The notes under the pieces: model-generated
Told to the model about the DNA's origin: nothing
Databases searched by the model: none
What the model saw: the letters and a program-made list of their open reading frames with translations, nothing else
Part shown: positions 1-8,400 of the stretch, piece by piece
How positions within the stretch are numbered: the stretch's first letter is position 1
Layout of the letters: each line of letters begins with the position of its first letter
Made by a program: the position numbers and the translations under genes
From: SXRF01 sp964624555
Lineage (GTDB): Bacteria > Pseudomonadota > Alphaproteobacteria > Rickettsiales > SXRF01
Assembly: GCA_964624555.1 (NCBI GenBank)
Contig: CAZUXB010000003.1
Span: 14,025-78,024 of the forward strand
Length of the DNA: 64,000 nt
Reading direction: 5' to 3'

Positions 1-659
1 GAGTGCCGGTTTCCAGCGGGCGTATTGTCGACAGGGAGAACGAACAGCTTCGTACCGGCCTGCGTGCAGTTATAATGCAGTATGGTATGAATTTGGTGCT
101 TACCGCTGACCAGAATATTATTTTATGTGACATTGAAAGTGGCGAAAAAACTGCCATCGAAAAAATGTTGCACAGCTATGGCATAAAACTCGCCAGCGAC
201 ATCACCCCGGTCTATCGCAACATGCTTGCCTGTGTGGCGTACCCAACCTGCGGTAAGGCGCTGGCCGAAGCCGAGCGCGTAAAGCTGCCGCTGCTGGCCG
301 AGATCGAAAAGGTCATGGCGCAGCACGGTGTGCTTGATGAAAAAATTTCTATCCGCATTGCCGGTTGCCCGAATGGTTGCTCGCGCCCAACGGTGGGTGA
401 TATCGGTATCATAGGCCGCATGCCGGATCATTACGCGCTGCATATTGGCGGCGATTTTGCTGGTACCCGCCTCAACGAAAAAATATTCGACAAGGTGCCC
501 TATGAAGCAATAACGCAGGTGCTCTCTCCGCTGTTTGCGTTGTGGAAAGAAAAACGGCATGCGCACGAAGAATTCGGTGATTTCTGCACGCGCTACGGCA
601 TTGCAGCGGTGAAGCAGGCAGCCGTTCAAGCGCTTGTTGGCAATGATTGGGCCAAGTAA
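1..659 (+). CDS. cysI: sulfite reductase hemoprotein (CysI), C-terminal part, cut by window edge
   Basis: C-terminal part of assimilatory sulfite reductase, which makes the six-electron reduction of sulfite to sulfide on a coupled siroheme/4Fe-4S centre in the cytoplasm. About 218 residues are visible and the 5' end lies outside the window. The four cluster/siroheme cysteines are present as ACVAYPTC (about nt 228-251) and GCPNGC (about nt 364-381), and the FGDFCTRYG tail is typical of the hemoprotein. It heads the run cysG-cysH-cysD-cysNC. No CysJ flavoprotein is visible, and a ferredoxin-dependent enzyme cannot be excluded from this fragment. Confidence 0.93.
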   Translation, partial: VPVSSGRIVDRENEQLRTGLRAVIMQYGMNLVLTADQNIILCDIESGEKTAIEKMLHSYGIKLASDITPVYRNMLACVAYPTCGKALAEAERVKLPLLAEIEKVMAQHGVLDEKISIRIAGCPNGCSRPTVGDIGIIGRMPDHYALHIGGDFAGTRLNEKIFDKVPYEAITQVLSPLFALWKEKRHAHEEFGDFCTRYGIAAVKQAAVQALVGNDWAK

Positions 660-684
660 CTTAGAATATAGTGAAGGAGATTTT

Positions 685-1074
685 ATGCTGAATTTTCTTA
701 TCGGGGTAGTTATCGGTTTTGCCGAAATGCATTTTAGAGTTGCATTATCCTCTCAAATGCAGGCTACGTCTGAGAATATGGGAATGTATATACCGCTGGT
801 CATTGTCTCTGCGGTGGTTTTTATTATTGGTTATAAAATCATGTCATGGCAGAGGATATTACTGATTGTTTTAAGCCTGATCCTGGGAATCGTTGCGCAT
901 GTTTATCTGTTTGAAAATATACTGGGAACTTTTGAGCATAGTTTCAGAACTTCAGCAACTATGATACACAGCGCTGTGCCGAGCCTTTTTGTATTTGCTG
1001 CGGGAATGTTCGGAGTGGCTGTCGGCGGTTTGAGAAACAAAAAAGCAACGTCTGATAAGGGTGGCAATTCCTAA
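685..1074 (+). CDS. small membrane protein of unknown function
   Basis: 129 residues, not recognised. ATG 685 has a strong ribosome site (GAAGGAG) 7-8 bases upstream, which favours it over the upstream in-frame start at 634 that would overlap cysI. Four hydrophobic stretches (about residues 1-15, 32-50, 53-75 and 95-115) predict a polytopic inner-membrane protein, with a polar basic tail. Its stop is one base before the ATG of the siroheme synthase domain gene, so it is translated within the sulfate operon. A role in sulfur uptake is possible but rests only on position. Confidence 0.7.
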   Translation: MLNFLIGVVIGFAEMHFRVALSSQMQATSENMGMYIPLVIVSAVVFIIGYKIMSWQRILLIVLSLILGIVAHVYLFENILGTFEHSFRTSATMIHSAVPSLFVFAAGMFGVAVGGLRNKKATSDKGGNS

Positions 1075-1075
1075 A

Positions 1076-1666
1076 ATGTTTCCCATCGCCCTTGATCTAA
1101 GCAGAATTCCGGTGCTGCTCGTTGGTGAAGGCGAGGCCTTCAGCAAGCGCCATGCCCAGCTTGTGGAATATGGGGCTTCTCTTACTTCTCCCTCCCCACT
1201 TGTGGGGGAGGGTTGGGGTGGGGGGTATTCCTTCGCTCGTACTAAATCGGAAAAATCCACCCCCCTTCCTAGCCTTCCCCCGCAAGGGGGGAAGGGATTT
1301 ACCTTCCATGAATCAATCATTATGGTCGCCGGGCTTTCGCGCGCAGAGTCGGAAGAAATCTACCGCGCGGCACATGCGGACGGAAAACTGGTCAATGTCG
1401 AGGATATGAATGATCTCTGCGATTTTTATTTCACCGCTAACGTAAAACGTGGTGACCTGATTATTGCCGTATCCACCGGCGGCGCATCGCCGACTCTGGC
1501 AAGGCGCGTTCGTGATTATATAGGCAAAATATTCGGCGGCGAATGGGAAGCACGTACCGCAGAAATAAAGGCGCTCCGCGATAAATTAAAGGCCGATGGC
1601 AAAACAATATCCGAAGTTCTAAAAGCCAGCGATGAATTCCTGCAGGCCAAAGGATGGCTGCAATGA
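1076..1666 (+). CDS. cysG: siroheme synthase N-terminal domain (precorrin-2 dehydrogenase/ferrochelatase), with repeat insertion
   Basis: 196-residue Met8/CysG-N type protein that would oxidise precorrin-2 and insert iron to make siroheme for CysI. The N-terminus carries the NAD-binding Gly motif (VLLVGEGEAFSKR, residues about 13-25); CDFYFTANVKRGDLIIAVSTGG and SPTLARRVR-type segments match the family. The uroporphyrinogen methyltransferase domain of long CysG is absent. Residues about 37-74 are not family sequence: they are the in-frame translation of a CCCTCCCC/GGGGGAGG palindromic repeat at 1186-1297. ATG 1076 is preferred to GTG 1061 because it follows the upstream stop by one base. Its stop overlaps the cysH start (ATGA). 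Confidence 0.87.
   Translation: MFPIALDLSRIPVLLVGEGEAFSKRHAQLVEYGASLTSPSPLVGEGWGGGYSFARTKSEKSTPLPSLPPQGGKGFTFHESIIMVAGLSRAESEEIYRAAHADGKLVNVEDMNDLCDFYFTANVKRGDLIIAVSTGGASPTLARRVRDYIGKIFGGEWEARTAEIKALRDKLKADGKTISEVLKASDEFLQAKGWLQ
1186..1297. repeat. CTCTCCC-type palindromic repeat inside cysG
   Basis: Two GC-rich hairpins: CCCTCCCCACTTGTGGGGGAGGG and, after a spacer, CTTCCCCCGCAAGGGGGGAAG. The same family is intergenic at 14055, 22446, 48720 and 51042; here it lies in frame in a coding region with no stop codon. Confidence 0.85.
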
Positions 1667-2400
1667 ACGAACATAAACTGGCCGAGCTGCAACAGAAATA
1701 TGGCGCGCATGAAGCAGAGATACTACTGCGCGAAATGATAGGTATAGAGTTCAAGGGTAAGATAGCACTGATATCATCTTTCGGCGCTGATGCCGCGCTG
1801 CTGCTGGCGCTGGTGGCGGAAACCGATGTGAATACGCCGGTGTTGTTCCTCGAAACCGGGAAACATTTCCCGGAAACGCTGCACTATGTCGATACGCTGA
1901 AAAATAAACTCGGCCTGCGCAACCTGCATTTCCTCACGCCTGATCCGGCGCTGGTAAGCCGCATTGACGAAAAAGGCGATCTGTGGGCGGTAAACCCCGA
2001 CCGTTGCTGCTGGATGCGCAAGGTTGAACCGCTTGACCGTTTTGTAAAAGAGAATGGTATAGAAGCACTCATCACCGGCCGCAAACGCTACCAGAATGCT
2101 GAGCGCTCACACCTGCAAACTGTCGAGCTGGATGATAAAAATATCTTCCGCATCAACCCGCTGGCTAATTGGGATAAGGCGCGTATCCAGCATGAGGCGG
2201 AGAAACGCGACCTGCCGCAACATCCGCTGGTGGCTCTGGGTTATCCTTCTATCGGCTGCGCGCCGTGCACTTCGCCGGTTAAGCCGGGAGAAGATGAACG
2301 CGCCGGCCGCTGGAGACATACGGCAACTAAAGATCACGAGCAGAAAACCGAATGTGGGTTGCATGTGTCAGGCGAGAAAGTCATGGGTCATGAGTCATGA
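1663..2400 (+). CDS. cysH: iron-sulfur APS/PAPS reductase (CysH)
   Basis: 245-residue reductase that converts activated sulfate (APS or PAPS) to sulfite. The PP-loop-like SSFGADAALLLAL lies near residue 42. The motif pair CCWMRKVEP (about 110) and CAPC (about 203) supplies the four cysteines of a 4Fe-4S cluster, which marks the plant/Bacillus/Rhizobium-type enzyme; ECGLH near the C-terminus supplies the catalytic cysteine. ATG 1663 overlaps the cysG stop (ATGA) and has AAAGGA upstream, so it is preferred to ATG 1654. The last residues come from a GTCATGR word repeated three times at 2379-2400, which also forms the stop and the next start. Confidence 0.93.
   Translation: MNEHKLAELQQKYGAHEAEILLREMIGIEFKGKIALISSFGADAALLLALVAETDVNTPVLFLETGKHFPETLHYVDTLKNKLGLRNLHFLTPDPALVSRIDEKGDLWAVNPDRCCWMRKVEPLDRFVKENGIEALITGRKRYQNAERSHLQTVELDDKNIFRINPLANWDKARIQHEAEKRDLPQHPLVALGYPSIGCAPCTSPVKPGEDERAGRWRHTATKDHEQKTECGLHVSGEKVMGHES
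2379..2400 (+). repeat. single-arm heptad repeat at cysH 3' end
   Basis: GTCATGG-GTCATGA-GTCATGA, three copies of a 7-bp word. It codes for the last residues of CysH, its TGA stop and the ATG of the next small ORF. No complementary arm follows. Confidence 0.7.
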
Positions 2401-2552
2401 AAATAGCTATTTGTTTTATTATACTGGCAACTGGTTTCATACTAGGGTTTATGTGGGCTAACTCTGAATATATGCGTAAAGATCATTGCCTTGATAATGG
2501 CGGGAAATGGAATAAAGAACATAAATATTGTGAATACGGAAAAGAAAAATGA
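2397..2552 (+). CDS. 51-residue membrane-anchored CxnGGxWnxxxxxC protein
   Basis: Small gene: one N-terminal hydrophobic segment (residues 3-20, IAICFIILATGFILGFMW) followed by a short polar domain with CLDNGGKWNKEHKYCE, where two cysteines flank a GG-K-W core. The layout suggests a single-pass protein with a small disulfide-bonded periplasmic domain. The start overlaps the cysH stop (ATGA, 2397-2400) and the stop overlaps the cysD start (ATGA, 2549-2552), so it is coupled to both neighbours. Function unknown. Confidence 0.75.
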   Translation: MKIAICFIILATGFILGFMWANSEYMRKDHCLDNGGKWNKEHKYCEYGKEK

Positions 2553-3382
2553 ACCACTTAGACCAACTAGAAGCACAGAGTATATATATATTCAGGGAAG
2601 CATTCCACGCCATCGATAAAATTGCGATGCTGTGGTCGTTCGGCAAAGATTCGAACGTGATGATCCACCTCGCGCGCAAGGCGTTTTTCGGGCAGGTGCC
2701 GTTCCCGCTTATCCATTGTGACACCGAGCTGGAAATGGATGAAGTCTATGACTTCCGCGATAAATATGCCAAAGAGTGGGGCGTGAACCTGCTCTCACCA
2801 GTCTGCCCGCCTCTGGAAGCAACTGACATCACTTTGCCGCATGCCGCGCGTGTCGCCTCGCGCAAAACTCTGGGGCTTAAAAAGGTCATCGAGGAACATG
2901 GTTTTGTAGGAATCGTTGCCGGAATCAGGCGTGATGAAGAAGCAACGCGGGCAAAGGAGCGTGTGTTTTCTCCGCGTGGTGTGGAAGGTGGCTGGGATGT
3001 GAAAGAGCAGCCGCCGGAATTCTGGGACCAGTATAAAACCGAATTCGCGCCGGGCACTTCCATACGTATTCACCCGTTGCTGCACTGGACCGAGCTGGAT
3101 ATCTGGTTGTATATACAGCGCGAGAATATTCCTATCGTACCGCTGTATTTCGCGAAGAAATATAATAAATTTGAAGGCCGCGATTTCGGCGGTAAGATGA
3201 TGCGCTTCCGCAGCCTCGGCGAAAAAGGTATCACCTGGCCGGTGGAAAGCAGCGCCAATACGATTGATAAAATAATTGCCGAACTCAAAGTTACCAAAAC
3301 CTCGGAACGTTCAGGCAGGCCTATGGGCGCCGATGAGGATGAGAGCAGCTTTGAGCGGTTACGCGCAGATGGGTATATGTGA
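2549..3382 (+). CDS. cysD: sulfate adenylyltransferase subunit 2 (CysD)
   Basis: 277-residue ATP-PPase subunit of ATP sulfurylase, which forms APS from sulfate and ATP together with CysN. The PP-loop reads LWSFGKDS (residues about 28-35), a variant of SGGKDS. HCDTELEMDEVYDFRDKYA, the GIRRDEEATRAKERVFS segment and the RSGRPMGADEDESSFERLRADGYM-type tail (about 250-277) are diagnostic of CysD. It begins by ATGA overlap with the small ORF upstream and is followed by a hairpin and a palindromic repeat before cysNC. Confidence 0.95.
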   Translation: MNHLDQLEAQSIYIFREAFHAIDKIAMLWSFGKDSNVMIHLARKAFFGQVPFPLIHCDTELEMDEVYDFRDKYAKEWGVNLLSPVCPPLEATDITLPHAARVASRKTLGLKKVIEEHGFVGIVAGIRRDEEATRAKERVFSPRGVEGGWDVKEQPPEFWDQYKTEFAPGTSIRIHPLLHWTELDIWLYIQRENIPIVPLYFAKKYNKFEGRDFGGKMMRFRSLGEKGITWPVESSANTIDKIIAELKVTKTSERSGRPMGADEDESSFERLRADGYM

Positions 3383-3420
3383 CGGTAAGCCTTAGTGGCT
3401 TTACCACTTAGGCTCCCGTC
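3381..3420 (+). terminator. hairpin after cysD (possible attenuator)
   Basis: GACGG-taAGCCtTAGTGG, loop CTTTA, CCACTtAGGCTc-CCGTC: a long near-perfect stem just after the cysD stop. There is no T-run, so it may act as an RNA stabiliser or processing site between cysD and cysNC rather than as a terminator. Confidence 0.45.
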
Positions 3421-3482
3421 ATCCCCGCGTAGGCGGGGATCTGGTAAATGGATAAAGAGATTCCCGCCTTCGCGGGAATGAC
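3418..3482. repeat. GTCATCCCCGC-type palindromic repeat
   Basis: GTCATCCCCGCGTAGGCGGGGAT ... ATTCCCGCCTTCGCGGGAATGAC, two GC hairpins bounded by GTCAT/ATGAC. The family also occurs at 11255, 30508, 34311, 36629, 54682 and 58897. Confidence 0.85.
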
Positions 3483-3505
3483 AAGATTAGAAGGTTATGT
3501 AGGTA

Positions 3506-5425
3506 ATGAATAATATAGTGAAACAACAACTCAAAATCGTCATCGTCGGCCATGTCGACCACGGGAAATCCACTCTGGTCGGGCGCTTGCTCTATGACAC
3601 GAATTCGCTGCCCGATGGCAAATTTGAGGCCATTACCGCAAGTTGCAAAAAACGCGGTATGCCGTTCGAATGGTCATTCCTGATGGACGCGTTACAAACC
3701 GAACGCGACCAGGGCATCACCATCGACACCACGCAGATATGGCTGAAAACATCTACGCGCGATATCGTCATCATTGACGCGCCGGGGCATAAGGAGTTCC
3801 TGAAAAACATGATAACCGGTGCCGCGCAGGCTGATGCTGCGCTCGTTTTAATCGATGCCAAAGAAGGCATCCGCGAGCAGAGCAAACGCCACGGCTACCT
3901 GCTGCATCTGCTTGGTGTGCGCCAGATCGCGGTGCTGGTAAATAAAATGGACATGGTTGATTACAGTGAAAAAATCTTTACCGATATAGAGAAAGAGTAT
4001 AGCGAATATTTAGCCAGTCTTGGTGTTACGCCCACCTGCTTCATACCAGTCTCCGCGCGTGATGGTGACGGTATTAAATCAACATCGGAGAAAATGAAAT
4101 GGTATAAGGGTGAGAGTGTTACGCAGATGCTGGAAAAATTCAACGTCGCCAGTGCCGATGAAACGCTGCCGTTGCGCTTCCCTATTCAGGATATTTATAA
4201 ATTCGATGAGCGCCGCATTCTTGTCGGGCGTATCGAAAGCGGTTCGCTCAAAGTTGGTGATGAACTCTTATTTTCGCCGTCAAATACGCTGGCAAAAATC
4301 GCGAGCATCGAAAGCTGGCCATCGGGTAATCCAAAAACTGCGTCTGCCGGCGAAAGCGTAGGCATCACGCTTACCGACCAGATATTCGTGGAGCGTGGTC
4401 ACATTGCAAGCCATAATGAGCGGGCACCGGTTCTTACCAATTTATTCCGCGCGCGCATATTCTGGCTCGGGCGCAAACCGCTGGAACTCGGCAAGCGCTA
4501 CAAAATAAAGATCGGAACTTCCGAGATGATGGCGGAAGTGAAAACCATCGAGCATGTTATTGATGCCGATACGCTGGAGCAGGTGCCGGCCAATCGCGTG
4601 GAGCGCAGTAACGTGGCAGAAATAATCCTGCGCGTGCGCGGCCTTGCGGTGGTCGATGATTTTAACAACAACCAGCGTATGGGTCGCTTCGTGATACTCC
4701 AGGATTATGATGTGGCCGGGGGCGGCATCATCAATATGGATGGTTTCTTCGACCAGCGTGCAGGCAAGCCGCAGGCAGTTAAATCAAGCAATATATTCGA
4801 TGTCGATTTCGGTGTAACGCCGGAGCAACGCTCCCTCGCTAACGGCCACACCGGCGGAATTCTCTGGTTCTCGGGCCTGTCCGGTTCCGGCAAATCGACC
4901 ATCGCCAAGCTGTTGCAGAAAAGATTGTTCGATAAAGGCTACCAGGTGTTCGTGCTTGATGGCGACAATATACGCAAAGGTTTGAATAGAGACCTCGGAT
5001 TCTCCGCGCAGGACCGTGCTGAAAACCTCCGCCGTGTCGGTGAAGTGGCCACACTCTTTGCCAAGGCCGGTGTTATTGTCATCAGCGCGTTCATCTCGCC
5101 GATGCGCGAGGACAGAAGAATGGTGCGTTCGCTGGCGCCAAATTATTTCCACAATATCCACATCAAAGCTTCGCTGGAAGTGTGTGAAAAACGCGATGTG
5201 AAAGGCCTCTACGCCAAAGCCCGAGCTGGCGAAATACTAGATTTTACCGGCATCTCCGCACCTTACGAAGAGCCGAATAATCCTGATATAGTGGTGGATA
5301 CCGAGAATCTAAGCGTGCAGGCCTGTGTCGAGCAACTGCTTAAATATGTGGAAAACCAACTCGTAGAACCGGTGCGCAACATGGCCACCCAGTCCAGCGA
5401 AGATTATTCGGGAGTGGGGATTTGA
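3506..5425 (+). CDS. cysNC: bifunctional sulfate adenylyltransferase subunit 1 / APS kinase (CysNC)
   Basis: 639 residues. The N-terminal CysN part (about 1-430) is an EF-Tu-like GTPase driving APS synthesis: GHVDHGKST (G1, about 15), DAPGHKEFLKNMITGA (G3, about 92) and NKMD (G4). The C-terminal CysC part (about 445-630) is APS kinase forming PAPS: P-loop GLSGSGKST (about 458), LDGDNIRKGLNRDLGFS, FISP, and the lid segment KGLYAKARAGEI. This CysNC fusion (NodQ type) is common in alphaproteobacteria. One base separates its stop from the next ATG. Confidence 0.96.
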   Translation: MNNIVKQQLKIVIVGHVDHGKSTLVGRLLYDTNSLPDGKFEAITASCKKRGMPFEWSFLMDALQTERDQGITIDTTQIWLKTSTRDIVIIDAPGHKEFLKNMITGAAQADAALVLIDAKEGIREQSKRHGYLLHLLGVRQIAVLVNKMDMVDYSEKIFTDIEKEYSEYLASLGVTPTCFIPVSARDGDGIKSTSEKMKWYKGESVTQMLEKFNVASADETLPLRFPIQDIYKFDERRILVGRIESGSLKVGDELLFSPSNTLAKIASIESWPSGNPKTASAGESVGITLTDQIFVERGHIASHNERAPVLTNLFRARIFWLGRKPLELGKRYKIKIGTSEMMAEVKTIEHVIDADTLEQVPANRVERSNVAEIILRVRGLAVVDDFNNNQRMGRFVILQDYDVAGGGIINMDGFFDQRAGKPQAVKSSNIFDVDFGVTPEQRSLANGHTGGILWFSGLSGSGKSTIAKLLQKRLFDKGYQVFVLDGDNIRKGLNRDLGFSAQDRAENLRRVGEVATLFAKAGVIVISAFISPMREDRRMVRSLAPNYFHNIHIKASLEVCEKRDVKGLYAKARAGEILDFTGISAPYEEPNNPDIVVDTENLSVQACVEQLLKYVENQLVEPVRNMATQSSEDYSGVGI

Positions 5426-5426
5426 T

Positions 5427-8400
5427 ATGGATAATTTCGGATATGGAATAAAATTTGCAGAATTATACCAGCGCGATGGGCTGGTGAAGATCGACAATGC
5501 GTTTGTGGAGCATTTAAAGACAACCGATGTCGCGCTTTTCAACCGCCTGATGGCCGGACGGGCGGATAAAACTGCGCTTTCCGACAAGGACCATTCGCAG
5601 TTGCTGATTGATGTTGCGCCGCATGTGGAAGATTTCATCGGTGAATTATTCGGCATAAAAAAAGAAGTGCAGGAACTCGCGCAGGCGCACCATGTGCTGG
5701 CACCGCTCTATGCCTGCAAACGCCTGTTCGTGCAGCGCAAGGCGGCGAAGGCGCTGACGCCGGAAGCGGCAGCAAATGTGAGTGGCGAAGCGCTGCTCGG
5801 CATGCTGCCGCTGCCACATGCGGACGGCGAATTTTTTGAGCTGGCTTTTGCCAAAATTGTGATGGGTTGGCTGGAGAAGGAAGAAGAAAATAAATCACTG
5901 CTCGAAATTGCCGCGCGTTACGCCGCGTGGGCGCTATATAGCGAGGAAGGCCGCAAAAAACATAAATCCGGAGTGTTGTTCAAACAGCCGGTAAAATTTG
6001 ATTATAATAATTTAGTTGCCTGCGAAACCGAACTGCGCGACGGGGTGCAGGTGCTGCGTTTTGCACACTCGCATTTGCGTGCGCGCGACGGTTTTAAATT
6101 GACTGACGCTGGCGGCACGCGCATACAGGCGCTCGACAGTGCCAATTACTGCATTTTCTGCCATAACCAGAGCAAGGATAGCTGCTCGAAGGGACTTAAG
6201 GAAAAAACCGGCGAGGTGAAGAAAAACCCGCTCGATATCACGCAGGCCGGTTGCCCGCTCGAAGAAAAAATTTCGGAAATGAACATGCTTAAATCCGAGG
6301 GTGTGGCGGTGGGTGCGCTGGCGATGGTGACCGTTGATAACCCGATGTGCGCGGGCACCGGACACCGCATCTGCAATGATTGCATGAAATCCTGCATCTA
6401 TCAGAAACAGGAGCCGGTGAATATTCCGCATGTGGAAACGCATGTGCTGAAAGATGTGCTGAACCTGCCTTATGGTTTTGAAATCTATTCGCTGCTTACG
6501 CGTTGGAACCCGCTGAACCTGACGCGCCCGGTGCCGAAGCCAGAAACAGGCTATAAAGTTTTAGTGTCGGGCCTTGGGCCGGCCGGATATACGCTCGCGC
6601 ACCATCTGATGAATGACGGGCACACGGTGGTGGGCGTGGACGGCCTTAAAATTGAGCCGGTGGCAGCAGAAATTTCCGGCGTGAAGGCCGATGGCACACG
6701 CGTGCAGTTCGTGCCGATAAAAGATATCAGTATGCTCTACGAAGCGCTGGATGAGCGCAGCCTCGCTGGTTTTGGCGGTGTTGCCGAATATGGCATCACC
6801 GTGCGCTGGGATAAGAATTATTTAAAAATTTTACGTCTATTATTAGAACGCCGCGAACAGTTTGCGATGTTTGGCGGGGTACGTTTTGGCTCGTCACTCA
6901 CATACGAAAATGCGTTCGCGCTGGGCTTTGACCATATCGCCCTGTGCATGGGCGCGGGTAAGCCAACGGTGCTGGATATACCAAATGCCCTGGCGCGTGG
7001 CGTGCGCACGGCATCTGACTTTTTGATGGCGTTGCAACTTACCGGAGCCGGAAAAAAAGATTCGATCGCGAACTTGCAGATTCGCCTGCCGATCGTGGTG
7101 ATCGGCGGTGGCTTAACCGCTATTGATACGGCCACCGAATCGCTGGCCTACTACCCGGTGCAGGTGGAAAAATTCCTCGCCCGCTATGAAATTCTGGTGG
7201 CAAAAAATGGCGAAGAAGCGGTGCGTAAAAACTGGAGCCCAGAAGAAACCAGCATCGCCGAAGAATTCCTAGCTCATGCGCGGGCCATTCGCGCCGAACG
7301 CAAAAAAGACAAGCCCGATGTGTTCTCGCTGCTCGATAGCTGGGGTGGGGTGAAACTCGTCTACCGCAAGCGCATGATCGACGCGCCAAGCTATCGCCTG
7401 AACCACGAAGAAGTGGAAAAGGCTTTTGAGGAAGGAATTTTTTTCGCTGAAAATTATGAGCCGACCAACATTGATATTGATGAATATGGCTCGGCTAAAA
7501 ATATTTCGCTGAAATCAGCGAGTGGCGAAGTGGTGACCATTCCCGCGCGCACCATATTAGTTGCGGCTGGAACCAGCCCCAACACAGTGCTGCAACGTGA
7601 AGACCCTAAGCATTTTGAGCTGGACGGAAAATATTTCAAAGCCGTGGACGAGGAAGGCAACCAGGTAAAACCGGAGAAAATTTCCAAGCCAAAAGATGTG
7701 CGTGTGCTGCTGTCGCTGGACGATAAGGGCAGGGCGGTGAGCTTCTTCGGTGATCTGCACCCGTCATTCGCCGGTAACGTAGTAAAGGCGATGGGCAGCG
7801 CCAAGCAGGGATATCCGGTTGTTTCGCGAATACTCGCGAAAAGGGGGCAGGGGTCAGAGGTCAGGGGTCAGGAATTTATAGAAAAAATAAATTCAGAACT
7901 TCGAGCGACCATCCACGCGGTCAATCGTTTAACACCAAACATTATAGAAGTAATTGTTCACGCCCCATTAGCTGCTAGACAATTTCGACCTGGACAATTC
8001 TACCGCTTACAAAATTATGAAGCCAATGCACTAAAGATTGAAAAACCTTCACTTGCTGCTCACCACTTACCACTCACCACTACCTTGGCTATGGAAGGCC
8101 TAGCACTCACCGGCGCATGGGTGGATAAGGAAGCGGGCTTGCTTGCGACCATCGTGCTGGAAATGGGTGGTTCATCTGACCTGTGCCAGCATTTAAAGCC
8201 GGGTGAGCCGGTGATATTAATGGGACCAACCGGAACGCCAACCGAAATACCAAAAAATGAAAATGTGCTGCTGGTGGGTGGGGGCCTCGGTAATGCCGTG
8301 CTATTTTCCATCGGCAAGGCGATGCGCGATAACGGTTGTAAGGTGCTGTATTTCGCGGGTTACAAAAAAGCCGTAGATAGATATAAAGTTGCCGAAATCG

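Noticed and set aside
952..1320. Open frame on the minus strand across the cysG repeat
   Set aside because: Shadow of cysG and the palindrome; proline/glycine-rich product without a ribosome site.
2379..2400. The GTCATGA run as a protein binding operator
   Set aside because: It lies inside coding sequence at a gene junction and belongs to the word-repeat family; no evidence for regulation.
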